64,000 bases of DNA, taken from contig JAFABB010000025.1 in NCBI GenBank assembly GCA_023426245.1, positions 124,001 through 188,000 of the forward strand, given 5' to 3'. The notes below the pieces were generated by a model, which did not search any database, was not told the DNA's origin, and saw nothing but the letters and a program-made list of their open reading frames with translations. The position numbers were made by a program, and so were the translations under genes. Of the stretch, positions 7,242 through 16,878 are shown piece after piece. The stretch comes from Bacillota bacterium. Lineage in GTDB: Bacteria; Bacillota; UBA4882; UBA8346. The number at the start of each line of letters is the position of its first letter. The first letter of the stretch is position 1.

Positions 7242-9185
7242 CTATTCCCGCTCGGGTATCCAGACTATCATACTCCCGGGTTTTCGATTGTCCCAAGTGT
7301 AATAGGGTACGGCACGGATAGGAATCTTATTGAAAGTCCGGTTTGACGTTTTCGCCTTATACAACACACCCTCCCAGCCCGGGTCAACAGGGATGCGTGC
7401 TTCCCCTTGGATGGTAACAATGCCCTCCAGCAGATCCCCTTCAAAATTGGGGGCAAGTTCGGTGGTACCGGGCAAAATGATTTGATCTACCGGTACCTGA
7501 TGATCGGTTTCTTCCAGACAATATACCAGGGGCCCTCTCTGCAACGCCACTTTTCCAATATCCTGATGTACAGCCGGATGAGAAATCATCCGTTCTACCT
7601 GGATCTCCAAATTCACCTCAACCATGTCCTGAGGCGACCATTGGCGTCTGATCATGGCATAGCCATTTTCAGACCTTATTTCAGACACCTTCCCATTCAC
7701 TCGAATCTGAAAATTCCTGCACCAGGCGGGAATCCGTAAATACAGGGTGAACACGGCCGGAGTCTCAATAGCTACCGTAAACATTATTTTTCCATCCCAG
7801 GGAAAATTGGACTCTTGACGAAGAACAATCTTTTCACCCTCCGGTAAAGTAGCATCCACCTTGCTTTGAATATAAAGATTGACAACAATGCCGTCCATGG
7901 CCTGTAAATAAATATAATTTCCCAGGGAGGCTAAAAGCCGTGATACATTGGGCGGACAGCAGGCACACCAAAACCAACCCTGGCGGTGGTGGCTGCCGTC
8001 GCTTTGCAGGGGATTGTCATAGAAAAATTTACATCCATCGAGCGATACCCCGGATAAAAAACCATTATAAAGTACTCTTTCCAGGATGTCTCCATATTTC
8101 CCCTCACCGGTCAGCTGGGATAACCGGTGATTCCACATGATCATTCCCACAGAAGCACAGGTCTCGGCATAGGCCGTGTCATTGGGCAAATCAAAGTCCC
8201 TGGTAAAACCCTCGTTTTCTTTTGTTGGACCAATACCTCCCGTTATATACATTCTGCGGGTTGTAACATTTTGCCACAAGCGCTCCATCGCGGCTATCAG
8301 GCTTTGATCACCCGTCTCCGCGGCCAAATCCGCCATTCCGCAATATAGATACATCGCTCTGACCGCATGCCCCACCACAGCGGTTTGTTCTCTAACGGGT
8401 AAATGATCCTGGGCATAACTGCCGTCATAATTCTCATAAGTCCCGAAGAACCTTTCGTTGATTTGACCCGGTATTCCCGGCTTGCCGGCGATCTTGTCCA
8501 GTTTGGCCAATTCCGCCCGCAACCTTGAATTGGGATTTCCCCGTCCTTCAATAAAATAACCGGCCAAGTCCAAATAACGTTTTTCCCCCATTACCCGGTA
8601 AAGATCAATCAGTCCCATCTCTATTTCCTCATGGCCGGGTATTCCCGTCTCTTTGCCCACTCCGAACTTGGTGTCGATACAATCTGCAAGGCGGCAGGCA
8701 ATATCCAATAAACTTTTCCGGCCTGTCGCCGTATAATGAACCGCTGCAGCCTGAAACAAATGACCCGCACAATACAACTCATGACACATCCCCAGATTGG
8801 TGAATTTTTTATCAGGTTCTACGAGCTGAAAATAGGTATTTAAATAGCCGTCCTCTTCTTGCACTTTTCCAATCAGTACAATCACTTCATCAATCCATTC
8901 ATGGATTTTACGGTCGGGATAGACCGCAATGGAGTAACTTGCCGCTTCCAACCATTTATAAACATCGGTATCCATCCAAAAGGGACCGGCGAATTTTCCA
9001 TCCTTCTCCCCGATGACCCGCCGGAAATTGTCCAGTGCTCCACTGGTATTCAGTTGGTGAAACTGATAAGGTATGGAAACGGATCGATTATTATCAATCC
9101 GGGATTTCCAAAACCGGTCATCGATGGCGACTTTATTAAAAGGGATCGCCCGAAAATGTTTATAGGATGAGGGTATGTCATTCAT
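7242..9185 (-). CDS. GH127 beta-L-arabinofuranosidase (copy a)
   Basis: A 647-residue member of family GH127 (DUF1680), retaining exo-enzymes releasing beta-L-arabinofuranose from arabinooligosaccharides such as hydroxyproline-linked chains. Key residues line up with Bifidobacterium HypBA1: the Glu-x-Cys of AYAETCASVG (Glu341, Cys343) and the Cys pair of WCACCPPNV (Cys409, Cys410), which bind zinc and supply the cysteine nucleophile. There is no signal peptide, so it acts in the cytoplasm on imported oligosaccharides. The start is the ATG after AAGGAGAG. Last gene of the first importer operon. One of three paralogues in the window; some GH127 members have other specificities. Confidence 0.9.
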   Translation of the reverse strand: MNDIPSSYKHFRAIPFNKVAIDDRFWKSRIDNNRSVSIPYQFHQLNTSGALDNFRRVIGEKDGKFAGPFWMDTDVYKWLEAASYSIAVYPDRKIHEWIDEVIVLIGKVQEEDGYLNTYFQLVEPDKKFTNLGMCHELYCAGHLFQAAAVHYTATGRKSLLDIACRLADCIDTKFGVGKETGIPGHEEIEMGLIDLYRVMGEKRYLDLAGYFIEGRGNPNSRLRAELAKLDKIAGKPGIPGQINERFFGTYENYDGSYAQDHLPVREQTAVVGHAVRAMYLYCGMADLAAETGDQSLIAAMERLWQNVTTRRMYITGGIGPTKENEGFTRDFDLPNDTAYAETCASVGMIMWNHRLSQLTGEGKYGDILERVLYNGFLSGVSLDGCKFFYDNPLQSDGSHHRQGWFWCACCPPNVSRLLASLGNYIYLQAMDGIVVNLYIQSKVDATLPEGEKIVLRQESNFPWDGKIMFTVAIETPAVFTLYLRIPAWCRNFQIRVNGKVSEIRSENGYAMIRRQWSPQDMVEVNLEIQVERMISHPAVHQDIGKVALQRGPLVYCLEETDHQVPVDQIILPGTTELAPNFEGDLLEGIVTIQGEARIPVDPGWEGVLYKAKTSNRTFNKIPIRAVPYYTWDNRKPGSMIVWIPERE

Positions 9186-9233
9186 GATTTTTCTCTCCTT
9201 ATGCGTTGTATCTTTGGATGCCAAGTCCGATCA

Positions 9234-10082
9234 TTATTTAAGCCCCGTAAGTACGATGCCCTCTACGAAGTGTTTTTGACCGAGAAAATACAAGATAACG
9301 CTCGGAATGATCGACATTGTCGATGCGGCCATAATCGACTTCCAATCCGTGCCGAAACCCGATTTAAAATTGGCCAAAGCCTGGGAAATTGTATTCATTT
9401 CATTTCTTGAAATATAGATCAGCGGACCCATTACATCATTCCAATATAAAATAAATGTAAAAAGACCCACGGTTATTAAAACCGGCTTAATGAGGGGCAT
9501 CAATAGTTTAAATAGAATCTGCAAATGTCCCGCGCCATCCATAACTGCGGCTTCATCCAATTCCCGTGGTATGGTCATCAAAAACTGACGGATTAAAAAG
9601 ATATTCAAAGCGCCTCCGCCCAAGAAAGCCGGGAATATAAGCGGGATATAGCTATTACTAAGGCCGACGGTACTCCAAGCCATAAAAATTGGAATAATCG
9701 TGACGGCGCTTGGCATCAGCATACTCCCGATAACCAAGCTGAACCAAAACTTTTTCAAAGGAAAATTCAGCCGGGCAAAGCTATACGCCGCCAAGCTTGA
9801 AGTCAACAATACCCCAAAAATGGAGGGTAAAGTGATGATCATGGTATTTATGAAATATCTTCCGAAGGGGAAAACACTTAATGTATAAGGAAAGTTTTCA
9901 AAATGCCAAGGATTGGGCAAAAGAAGCGGAGGATATTGATTAATCTCCAAATTGGACATGAAAGAGGACCTTACCATCCAAAAGAATGGAAAGACAACCA
10001 GTAATGCGATCATAATGACTGCCAGCGCATTAACGCCTAATGCGACGTTAACGCTTAATAATAAATTTCTTGTTTTTTTCAT
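9234..10082 (-). CDS. sugar ABC transporter permease, MalG type (importer 1)
   Basis: A 282-residue inner-membrane permease with six predicted helices. The EAA loop that docks the ATPase reads ELDEAAVMDGAGHLQILFKL, and the protein ends in VEGIVLTGLK, typical of CUT1 MalG-like subunits. The chosen ATG has GAGGG eight nt upstream; an alternative GTG 15 nt earlier would overlap the upstream permease stop by 4 nt. It pairs with the MalF-type permease directly upstream. No ATPase gene follows. Confidence 0.93.
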   Translation of the reverse strand: MKKTRNLLLSVNVALGVNALAVIMIALLVVFPFFWMVRSSFMSNLEINQYPPLLLPNPWHFENFPYTLSVFPFGRYFINTMIITLPSIFGVLLTSSLAAYSFARLNFPLKKFWFSLVIGSMLMPSAVTIIPIFMAWSTVGLSNSYIPLIFPAFLGGGALNIFLIRQFLMTIPRELDEAAVMDGAGHLQILFKLLMPLIKPVLITVGLFTFILYWNDVMGPLIYISRNEMNTISQALANFKSGFGTDWKSIMAASTMSIIPSVILYFLGQKHFVEGIVLTGLK

Positions 10083-10093
10083 TGGATTATCCC

Positions 10094-10975
10094 TCACTCT
10101 GCTTCATAAAATGTCCATAACCGTGATGTTGCGAAGACAACGACGGTTAAGATGGCGATGAAAACGAAAAAGAGTACGGACAGAGCACTGGCATGACCGA
10201 AGTTATTCCGCATGAAGCCTTCCCGGTAGATCAGATAAACCATTAGTAAAGTAGAATCACTGGGTCCGCCCTTGGTGAGCGCGTATGCCGGTACAAATCC
10301 CTGCAAGTTGGTAATCAGGCTCATTAAGAAATTGTAAAAGATAATCGGCGACATCATCGGCATGGTGATGTGACGGAACTTGTGCCATAGATTACCCCCG
10401 TCCATTTCCACCGCTTCCAGGTACATTTTCGGTACCCCTTGCAAACCGGCAAGAAAAATGACTATCAGGTTTCCGCTCATCCAGACGATCATCAGGATGA
10501 TGGAAGGCATTGCAAAGTTTTCATCCGAAAGCCACTGAATCTTGTCAAACCCAAAACAATTCAATATATAATTAAAAACTCCAAAGTTCGCTTCATACAT
10601 CCAGGACCAAACGACGCTTGTGCCGATCACTGGTACAACATAAGGGAGGAAAAAAATTGAGCGCCAGATCCCCCGTCCCGGGATAGGTTGGTTGAGCATG
10701 AGGGCGATGCAAAAAGAATAGATAATACCTGTAATAACAGCACCTAAAGCAAAATATAACGTTGAAACGACCGAACTTTGAAAATAAAAATCCGTCGTAA
10801 AAATATCAATATAATTTTGTAACCCGTTAAAGGCCGGCGGCTCCAATCCCGACCAATTGGTCAAACTGATGATGATAACTCCCAAAATGGGTAGAAAAGT
10901 GTAAAGTATCAATCCCAAAATAGCCGGGGTTAAAAAAGCATAAGCGATAATACTCGTGTTGATTCGTTTATTCAT
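10094..10975 (-). CDS. sugar ABC transporter permease, MalF type (importer 1)
   Basis: A 293-residue CUT1 permease. The N-terminus AYAFLTPAILGLILYTFLPI is the usual first helix, and the EAA loop is YLEAVEMDGGNLWHKFRHIT. The conserved ALTKGGPSDST lies before the last helices. AGGAGTG precedes the ATG. It lies between the binding-protein gene and the MalG-type gene. A 170-bp gap with a stem-loop separates it from the binding protein. Confidence 0.93.
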   Translation of the reverse strand: MNKRINTSIIAYAFLTPAILGLILYTFLPILGVIIISLTNWSGLEPPAFNGLQNYIDIFTTDFYFQSSVVSTLYFALGAVITGIIYSFCIALMLNQPIPGRGIWRSIFFLPYVVPVIGTSVVWSWMYEANFGVFNYILNCFGFDKIQWLSDENFAMPSIILMIVWMSGNLIVIFLAGLQGVPKMYLEAVEMDGGNLWHKFRHITMPMMSPIIFYNFLMSLITNLQGFVPAYALTKGGPSDSTLLMVYLIYREGFMRNNFGHASALSVLFFVFIAILTVVVFATSRLWTFYEAE

Positions 10976-11095
10976 TGCTCACTCACTCCTGACTAAAAAC
11001 ATAGCGATCTTGTTTTCTCAAAAATTACAAAACGGATTTATCGATACCTAAAATGCACAACACGTGCGCCGAGAATATCCTTTTTTACTTATTTT

Positions 11096-11123
11096 CCCCT
11101 TTCGCGCGGAATGGCGAAAGGGG
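11096..11123 (-). other. intercistronic stem-loop between binding protein and permease
   Basis: A perfect 10-bp stem CCCCTTTCGC/GCGAAAGGGG with an 8-nt loop just 3' of the binding-protein gene. The downstream side on the - strand is A-rich rather than T-rich, so it looks like an mRNA-stabilising or processing hairpin rather than a terminator. Confidence 0.6.
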
Positions 11124-11144
11124 ATTTCGTAACAAAAATCCGAT

Positions 11145-12494
11145 TTACTTCGGTCTGTTTTCTTCGAATAATTTCTTTACTTTCGGCAACATCGTGGTAA
11201 TGTATTGTTTGGCTGTTAATTTGCCGTTCCAAACTTGATCCATACCGGAATCGATTAAGTCATTTAACTTATCAAAACTTGGGAAATAGTACCATGGAAC
11301 TTGAACCGCATTATTCATGGCGTAATCAACTACAGCGGTTTTATACTGGGCGTACGAAGGATGAACGGAATTATCGGCCCACTTTTTGATGATTTGATCA
11401 TTGGCGTAATACTGTTTGTGGGTAGGCATCCAGATACCACCGGTGATAAGGCCCCAAGCTCCTTCGTTTTCTTCATCGGTCATCCATTTGATAAAGGTCT
11501 TGGTCGCAGCAAGATTCTTCGAACTGTTGAAAATGACAAAAGGTCCTCCTGTATTGTAGGTCACCGCTTTTTTCATCTTCGGAAGAACACCAACACCATA
11601 AACCAGACCGTCTTTTAAGGAGTTCTTTAAAGACACCCCAATCTCCCATTGACCGTAACCGGCGGCCATCGCAACTTTTCCGGTTAATAATGTCACATCC
11701 AGACTGGGCATATTGTTTTTATCGCCTACGGAAGGCGCGACACGATCTTTAAGATAAAGATCGGCAATAGCCTGAAGTGCTTGAATGGTCTGAGGTGTTC
11801 CCAGTAATAACTTCTGTCCGTCGGAATTCATAATACCGCCGCCGTTGGAAACCGCCATAACCGGCCATATCCAGGCCAACCGATTAAAATCGGCGCCGTA
11901 AGTCACAATATTCTTGGGATCAAATCCGGGATCGTTGGGGGTCTTGCCATTTTTATCCTTGGTGAGCTTTTTGGCTACATCCACAAATTCTTTCCAAGTC
12001 CAAGCTTTATCGGCGCTTGCAGGAGGGTATGAGACCTTGGCTTCGTCAAATAATTTTTTGTTATAATAAGTAACCAGAACTTCATTGGCACTGCTGTATC
12101 CTACCACCTTACCCTTGTATGTAAAAGCAAGGGATTTTAACGGTGCTTCACTGGCCGGATACATATCGCTTACATCGGCTAAAATACCTGCAGCAGCGTA
12201 CCGAATGGTCATTGCTTCATTCATCATGCAGCAATCCGGCAATTGTTTTGCGGCAGCCATAGTATTTAATTTCGTATTATAGTCATTCCAGCTGACGGCA
12301 ATCAGGGTAACATGAACCTTATCCTGAGATGAATTAAATTTATCCAGTGATTTTTGAATATCCGCCGCTTCAGACTCGGTCGTATTATACCAGGCCATGT
12401 AAGTAATTTCTGCTTTTGCGGCAAAAGCATTGGCTGAGATAACAACGAGCACGACAATCAATACCACAATAAATAATCGTCGAAGTTGTTTCAT
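11145..12494 (-). CDS. sugar-binding protein of ABC importer 1
   Basis: A 449-residue extracellular solute-binding protein (family 1) that captures oligosaccharides for the adjacent permeases. The N-terminus is a type I signal peptide: basic MKQLRR, a hydrophobic core, then ANAFAAKA as a likely cleavage region. No lipobox cysteine is present, which is odd for a monoderm Firmicute. The mature start AEITYMAWYNTTE is typical. GGGAGGAAG precedes the ATG. An 18-bp palindrome about 270 bp upstream suggests control by the LacI gene next door. Confidence 0.93.
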   Translation of the reverse strand: MKQLRRLFIVVLIVVLVVISANAFAAKAEITYMAWYNTTESEAADIQKSLDKFNSSQDKVHVTLIAVSWNDYNTKLNTMAAAKQLPDCCMMNEAMTIRYAAAGILADVSDMYPASEAPLKSLAFTYKGKVVGYSSANEVLVTYYNKKLFDEAKVSYPPASADKAWTWKEFVDVAKKLTKDKNGKTPNDPGFDPKNIVTYGADFNRLAWIWPVMAVSNGGGIMNSDGQKLLLGTPQTIQALQAIADLYLKDRVAPSVGDKNNMPSLDVTLLTGKVAMAAGYGQWEIGVSLKNSLKDGLVYGVGVLPKMKKAVTYNTGGPFVIFNSSKNLAATKTFIKWMTDEENEGAWGLITGGIWMPTHKQYYANDQIIKKWADNSVHPSYAQYKTAVVDYAMNNAVQVPWYYFPSFDKLNDLIDSGMDQVWNGKLTAKQYITTMLPKVKKLFEENRPK

Positions 12495-12851
12495 TATACT
12501 TCCTCCCTTTTATTTTTTTGAACTCTTGACTCATATTGGTTATGGGCAATTCAAAAGGGTATTGAAGGGTTAAAGGATTTTGATCGGTTAATATACCGAA
12601 ACCTTTTGAACAGCTTTTTCCCACCCCCCTTCTTCTGAATTAACCCCGGTCTTGCCAAGCTTCAGATACGCAGGGATAACTACCTAAACGATTTACAAAT
12701 GCCGTTCCAACGATTGAAAGCAATCCAAATTCATCGATAAATAGCCAGGAACGATAATTTAATCGATTAAATTTTTAAATATCGCAAACTTTTCCTTGAA
12801 GACTCAGCCACCGCCGGCTAAAGCCCCGTAGTTGAGACAATCATTCAGGAT
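12495..12851. other. promoter region of importer 1
   Basis: Non-coding stretch between the LacI gene and the importer-1 operon, both on the - strand. It contains the 18-bp LacI-type palindrome described separately. No convincing intrinsic terminator was found for the LacI gene. Confidence 0.5.
12756..12773. promoter_or_regulatory. LacI-type operator, AATCGATT-centred
   Basis: Perfect 18-bp palindrome AATTTAATCGATTAAATT with the central CG typical of LacI-family sites. It shares its 14-bp core with the palindrome in front of the lacI gene itself, so both are probably bound by that regulator. Confidence 0.7.
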
Positions 12852-13892
12852 TTAGATACTGGCAACGGATTGTCTTTCGACCAATTGGCAATTCAGCCGG
12901 TAATCTTTCATCTCCCCATTCACCGGAGGATCGGTAATCAAATGAATAATAATTTCAGCGGCTTTTTTACCGATTTCATTGAGAGGCAAACCCATTGTTG
13001 TAAGCCGGGGTACAAAGAACTTACTACAGTCGCGATTATCAAAACCGACCAAAGAAAGTTCACCCGGTATTGAAATTCCCAATTCCCCCGCTGCATCAAA
13101 AACACCGCCGGCCATTAAATCATTCATTGCAAAAATGGCTGTCGGGCGGTCAGGCAAACTCAGCAATTCCTTACCCAAGAGGTAACCGGATTCCTGCTCC
13201 CAATTGCCAGCTTTTAGATAAGCCGGGTTGAATAATAAATTATATTCATATAACGCCCGTTGATATCCTTTAAACCGCGCCTGGCTTTGAAAAGAATCAT
13301 ATAGTCCGCTGATAACACCGATTTTGTTATGACCATGTCCGATCAAATACTTGATAGCGTTATAAGCCCCTTCTTCGTCATCATAATTGACGGAATAATG
13401 AATTCCGGATAACGAATAACAATAAGCATAAACCACCGGAACCGAGATTTCCCCGATAATATCGGATACATCCCGGGAATGGGCTCCTATATAAATCATT
13501 CCATCAACTTGCCGGTTTAATAAAATTTGAACCGTATCCGCTATCAAGGCGCGATATTTAGGAGTCTGGCTATAATGATTGCCAAGTCGTTTGTATAACC
13601 GCAAGTTGTTAAGAATAATATGAAAACCCCAATTTTCAGTGTATTCATCAATACCATCAATTATATCCGGAGTGTTAAAAACCGTTATATCTTCGGAAAT
13701 AACGCCGATTGTATTGGTGCGTTTGACTTTCAAACTTTTGGCAATGGTATTCGGATGATACTGTGTCTCCTGGATAACTTTCAAGACCTTTTCACGGGTC
13801 TCTACCGTTACCTTAGGAGAATTATTCAGTACGTTGGAGACAGTCGCCGTTGATACTCCGGCTAATTTTGAGATTTCTTTAATATTTGGCAT
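12852..13892 (-). CDS. LacI-family transcriptional regulator 1
   Basis: A 346-residue repressor. The N-terminal helix-turn-helix is IKEISKLAGVSTATVSNVLN, the hinge helix is YHPNTIAKSLKVKR, and the rest is a periplasmic-binding-protein-like sugar sensor ending in RLTTMGLPLNEIGKKAAEI. The preferred start is the ATG nine nt after a TTG alternative. A 14-bp palindrome 20 bp upstream of the start implies autoregulation. It lies between the importer-1 operon and the endo-arabinanase gene; arabinose or arabinooligosaccharide is a likely effector, by context only. Confidence 0.93.
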   Translation of the reverse strand: MPNIKEISKLAGVSTATVSNVLNNSPKVTVETREKVLKVIQETQYHPNTIAKSLKVKRTNTIGVISEDITVFNTPDIIDGIDEYTENWGFHIILNNLRLYKRLGNHYSQTPKYRALIADTVQILLNRQVDGMIYIGAHSRDVSDIIGEISVPVVYAYCYSLSGIHYSVNYDDEEGAYNAIKYLIGHGHNKIGVISGLYDSFQSQARFKGYQRALYEYNLLFNPAYLKAGNWEQESGYLLGKELLSLPDRPTAIFAMNDLMAGGVFDAAGELGISIPGELSLVGFDNRDCSKFFVPRLTTMGLPLNEIGKKAAEIIIHLITDPPVNGEMKDYRLNCQLVERQSVASI

Positions 13893-13911
13893 AAATTCCA
13901 ACCCGATTTAA

Positions 13912-13925
13912 TTTAATCGATTAAA
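13912..13925. promoter_or_regulatory. LacI-type operator at regulator 1 promoter
   Basis: Perfect 14-bp palindrome TTTAATCGATTAAA just upstream of the lacI start codon, consistent with autorepression. Its core is identical to the palindrome at 12756-12773. Confidence 0.7.
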
Positions 13926-14079
13926 CATTTCCTGGTCATTTGCTTTTTTCCTTCCTTCGTTGTAAAATATTTTTAAATAAATTTCAGCAAATATCTATTG
14001 ACATTTTCAAATATGATGTTCCGTTATTTCTAATTGATAATATTTTTCATAGAACAGAGTACATCCTATCGATATTTGT

Positions 14080-14089
14080 TAATCGATTA
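14080..14089. promoter_or_regulatory. weaker AATCGATT-centred half of a third operator
   Basis: TAATCGATTA, with one mismatch on extension, between the endo-arabinanase stop and the lacI start. TATCGATA lies a few bases away (14067-14074). It could be an auxiliary site for regulator 1. Confidence 0.4.
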
Positions 14090-14121
14090 CAATGTACCAC
14101 TCAAAAGCTGGGGGTTAATCG

Positions 14122-15150
14122 TTATAAATATGGCCACTGGTCTTGATCCCAATGCAAAGACCTAATCTGTAAGGTTGAGGCTCCATTATTCAAAGCATCA
14201 TAAGCATGATTTACTAAAATCGTGGTCCCGCCCGATTGATACACAGCACAATGTCCGGGCCCTTTCCAACGTTCATTCCCGGCATCGATTAAAGTCCCCC
14301 CGCCTTCCATCATTGAAACTCCTTGTTTATCGGAATAAGGTCCCGCGATGTTTTTGGAACGTCCCACCATAATTTTATAGTCGCTTTGGACACCCCGGCA
14401 GCAATGATCGAAAGAAACAAACAAATAATAGTATCCATTCCTGTATATCAAAAAAGGCGCTTCAATGGCATTATTCTCCCCCGGCCTGCCGGCAATGGAC
14501 CGGACCGGTTCGCCGGGATTGGGTTTCATGGTGGATGAATTCAACCTAGTCAATTTAATCCCGGTCCAAAACGATCCGAAACTCAACCATGGTTCGCCCT
14601 GCAGGTCAATAACTAAATTGGGATCGATGCAATTATAATCCATGGAGGAATCCGAACTTATCACGGGTCCTAAGTCCTTCCAAGCGTAGTCAGGGCTGTC
14701 GGGATCTAAAGTCTCATTCAAAGCCAGACCAATGACAGATCGGTTGGTCCCAAATATCGATTTGCTGTAAAAAAGGTAATAATGCCCTCGATAAAAAGAA
14801 ATATCCGGCGCCCATAAATTGTTGTTGACGGTGGGAACAAATTTTCTCTGCCAATCCTGACTTTCTAACACGTGGCCTATATCCCTCCAATGGATGCCAT
14901 CCGTTGAGGTTTTCATGCGAATACCATATCCGGTTGAGAATATGTACCAATGACTCCCTTGACGCGCAATCACGGGATCATGAACATTGAGATCGCCTGT
15001 GAGGTCCCGGGTAATCGCATCTAAATTCCCTCTTGGTTCCGCGGCCGCGGCTATGGGGATAATATTCTTTTTTGGGCGAGCCGCCATGCTTGCTATTGCC
15101 AACAAAATGACAGCAATCACCGTAGTCCATTTAAATACACTATGGCTCAA
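14122..15150 (-). CDS. secreted GH43 endo-alpha-1,5-L-arabinanase
   Basis: A 342-residue five-bladed beta-propeller of GH43 (AbnA-like) that cuts the alpha-1,5-arabinan backbone outside the cytoplasm. An N-terminal signal peptide (KWTTVIAVILLAIASMAA) is clear. The catalytic triad is visible as Asp58 in NVHDPVI, Asp176 in NCIDPNLV and Glu230 in AIEAPFLIY. It starts at TTG after GAAGGTGAG. The gene follows the GH51 gene with a gap of about 20 bp, so the two form an operon. Length is normal for single-domain arabinanases. Confidence 0.92.
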   Translation of the reverse strand: MSHSVFKWTTVIAVILLAIASMAARPKKNIIPIAAAAEPRGNLDAITRDLTGDLNVHDPVIARQGSHWYIFSTGYGIRMKTSTDGIHWRDIGHVLESQDWQRKFVPTVNNNLWAPDISFYRGHYYLFYSKSIFGTNRSVIGLALNETLDPDSPDYAWKDLGPVISSDSSMDYNCIDPNLVIDLQGEPWLSFGSFWTGIKLTRLNSSTMKPNPGEPVRSIAGRPGENNAIEAPFLIYRNGYYYLFVSFDHCCRGVQSDYKIMVGRSKNIAGPYSDKQGVSMMEGGGTLIDAGNERWKGPGHCAVYQSGGTTILVNHAYDALNNGASTLQIRSLHWDQDQWPYL

Positions 15151-15171
15151 ATTCTCACCTTCAATTTCAAT

Positions 15172-16668
15172 TTAAATCTTAAAACGCAGCACGTTCCAAG
15201 ATAATTTAGACAAAACAACGTCAACTTGATTGGTTTGAAGCCCTGTTATCCCAAGAGAGACCGGCTTTACTTTTTCCGGTTCTTGAAAACTATTGGTTGC
15301 AGAAAGATCATTTCCTTTTAATACCACGTGTTCTATAGAATTCACGCGGCCAAACGATCTAAAATCCAATGAAACTTCCACATCATCTTGTTGGTCGCAG
15401 TTTAATACGAAGATACTGACTTCACCGGCTTCTTGATTCAAAACTACCGCTGATTGTAGCACTGGAACATCTCCATATCTTTTCGAATTAAATTTCGGAC
15501 AATTTATTAAAGGTTTTAGAACCTGGCCTCTGCCATAAGTTGATACTTGCTGGAACGGATAAAAAATACTCTGTTTGATAGCCATCCCGCCGGGCTGAGT
15601 GTAAATCGGAGCAATTGCATTCACCAATTGAGCCAGGCACGCCATTTGAACCCGATCGGCATGATTGAGCAGAGAACAAATAAGGCCTCCGAAACATAGA
15701 GCATCGCTTAAATTATAAACCTGTTCCAGACGCGCTCCCGCCTGATCCCAGGTAGTAAAAGCAGCCCGCCGATTTGCCCATACATTCCACTCATCAAAAG
15801 ACAAATTCATTGTTTTTTTACTGCGTTTTTTGGCTTTCACATAATCGGCCGTCGCCTCAAGGGTGTGAATGAAATTATCCATATCCATAAACGAAGCCAA
15901 AAAATCGCCCAAATTATCGTTATCATCCGATCCATAATAACGGTGAAGGGAAATAAAATCCACTTGATCATATAAATACTCTAAAACAGTCCGGTCCCAT
16001 TCCGGGAAAGTCGGCATTTCCGTATTGGAACTGCCGCACGCCACCAATTCAATATTCGGATCCACCCAGCGCATGATTTTGGCGGCTTCCAAAGCTTTCC
16101 TGCCGTAATCATCCGCAGAGAGGTGACAAATCTGCCAAGGACCGTCCATCTCGTTGCCAAGGCACCAAACCTTGATCTGGTGGGGCTGCTCATGCCCGTT
16201 CTTACGCCGCAAATCGCTCCAATAGGTCCCCCCGGGATGATTGCAGTACTCTACCAAATGGCCGGCATCGGCCGGAGTACCCGTACCCAGATTCACAGCC
16301 TCCATCACTTCGGAATTAGCCTTCTTACACCAGTCGGCAAATTCATCGATGCCGATCTGGTTGGTCTCCACCGATTTCCAGGCCAAATCCAACCGGATTG
16401 GACGGCCAGCTTGCGGACCGATGCCATCGGTCCAATCATATCCGGAAACAAAATTGCCGCCGGGATAACGGATAATCGGTACCTTCAATTGTTTCACCAA
16501 TTCCAAGACATCGCCCCGAAACCCTTGCCCGTCTGCACTTGGATGTCCGGGTTCATATATCCCGCTGTAAACTGCTCTGCCCAAATGCTCTATAAATGAG
16601 CCGAAAAGTCGCGGACTGGTTGTGCCAATTGAATAATCCCTCTCAATGATACATTTCGCCTTTATCAT
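15172..16668 (-). CDS. abfA: GH51 alpha-L-arabinofuranosidase
   Basis: A 498-residue cytoplasmic enzyme removing terminal alpha-L-arabinofuranose from arabinan and arabinoxylan fragments. N-terminal RLFGSFIEHLGRAVYSGIYE is a family hallmark. The acid/base is Glu173 in LGNEMDGPW and the nucleophile Glu293 in SFDEWNVW, matching Geobacillus AbfA (175/294). A C-terminal beta-domain follows. No signal peptide. A perfect 14-bp LacI-type palindrome 30 bp upstream suggests control by regulator 2. First gene of an operon with the endo-arabinanase. Confidence 0.96.
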   Translation of the reverse strand: MIKAKCIIERDYSIGTTSPRLFGSFIEHLGRAVYSGIYEPGHPSADGQGFRGDVLELVKQLKVPIIRYPGGNFVSGYDWTDGIGPQAGRPIRLDLAWKSVETNQIGIDEFADWCKKANSEVMEAVNLGTGTPADAGHLVEYCNHPGGTYWSDLRRKNGHEQPHQIKVWCLGNEMDGPWQICHLSADDYGRKALEAAKIMRWVDPNIELVACGSSNTEMPTFPEWDRTVLEYLYDQVDFISLHRYYGSDDNDNLGDFLASFMDMDNFIHTLEATADYVKAKKRSKKTMNLSFDEWNVWANRRAAFTTWDQAGARLEQVYNLSDALCFGGLICSLLNHADRVQMACLAQLVNAIAPIYTQPGGMAIKQSIFYPFQQVSTYGRGQVLKPLINCPKFNSKRYGDVPVLQSAVVLNQEAGEVSIFVLNCDQQDDVEVSLDFRSFGRVNSIEHVVLKGNDLSATNSFQEPEKVKPVSLGITGLQTNQVDVVLSKLSWNVLRFKI

Positions 16669-16697
16669 TTTTAAAAGAACCCCTCTCCGCGTCGAAA

Positions 16698-16711
16698 TCT
16701 AACCGGTTAGA
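16698..16711. promoter_or_regulatory. LacI-type operator, AACCGGTT-centred
   Basis: Perfect 14-bp palindrome TCTAACCGGTTAGA in front of the GH51-arabinanase operon. Related sites flank the second LacI gene, so that regulator probably controls this operon. Confidence 0.7.
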
Positions 16712-16804
16712 AATGTATCTTAATTATTCTCAGCCCGCTCTTAAATTCCTCCTGTGAAAATAATATTTATAACTTTTTCATTTAAAAATGAATGAACTCT
16801 TCCC

Positions 16805-16842
16805 AAAACGGAAGGAAGGCTTTTGAGCCTTCCTTCCGTTTT
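16805..16842 (-). terminator. strong intrinsic terminator after the DUF5695-like gene
   Basis: A perfect 16-bp stem AAAACGGAAGGAAGGC/GCCTTCCTTCCGTTTT with a 6-nt loop and a T run. It separates the large exported protein from the GH51 operon and can act on both strands. Confidence 0.88.
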
Positions 16843-16878
16843 TCAACAAAAAGAAGAATAACGGGATAAATCTGGCAA

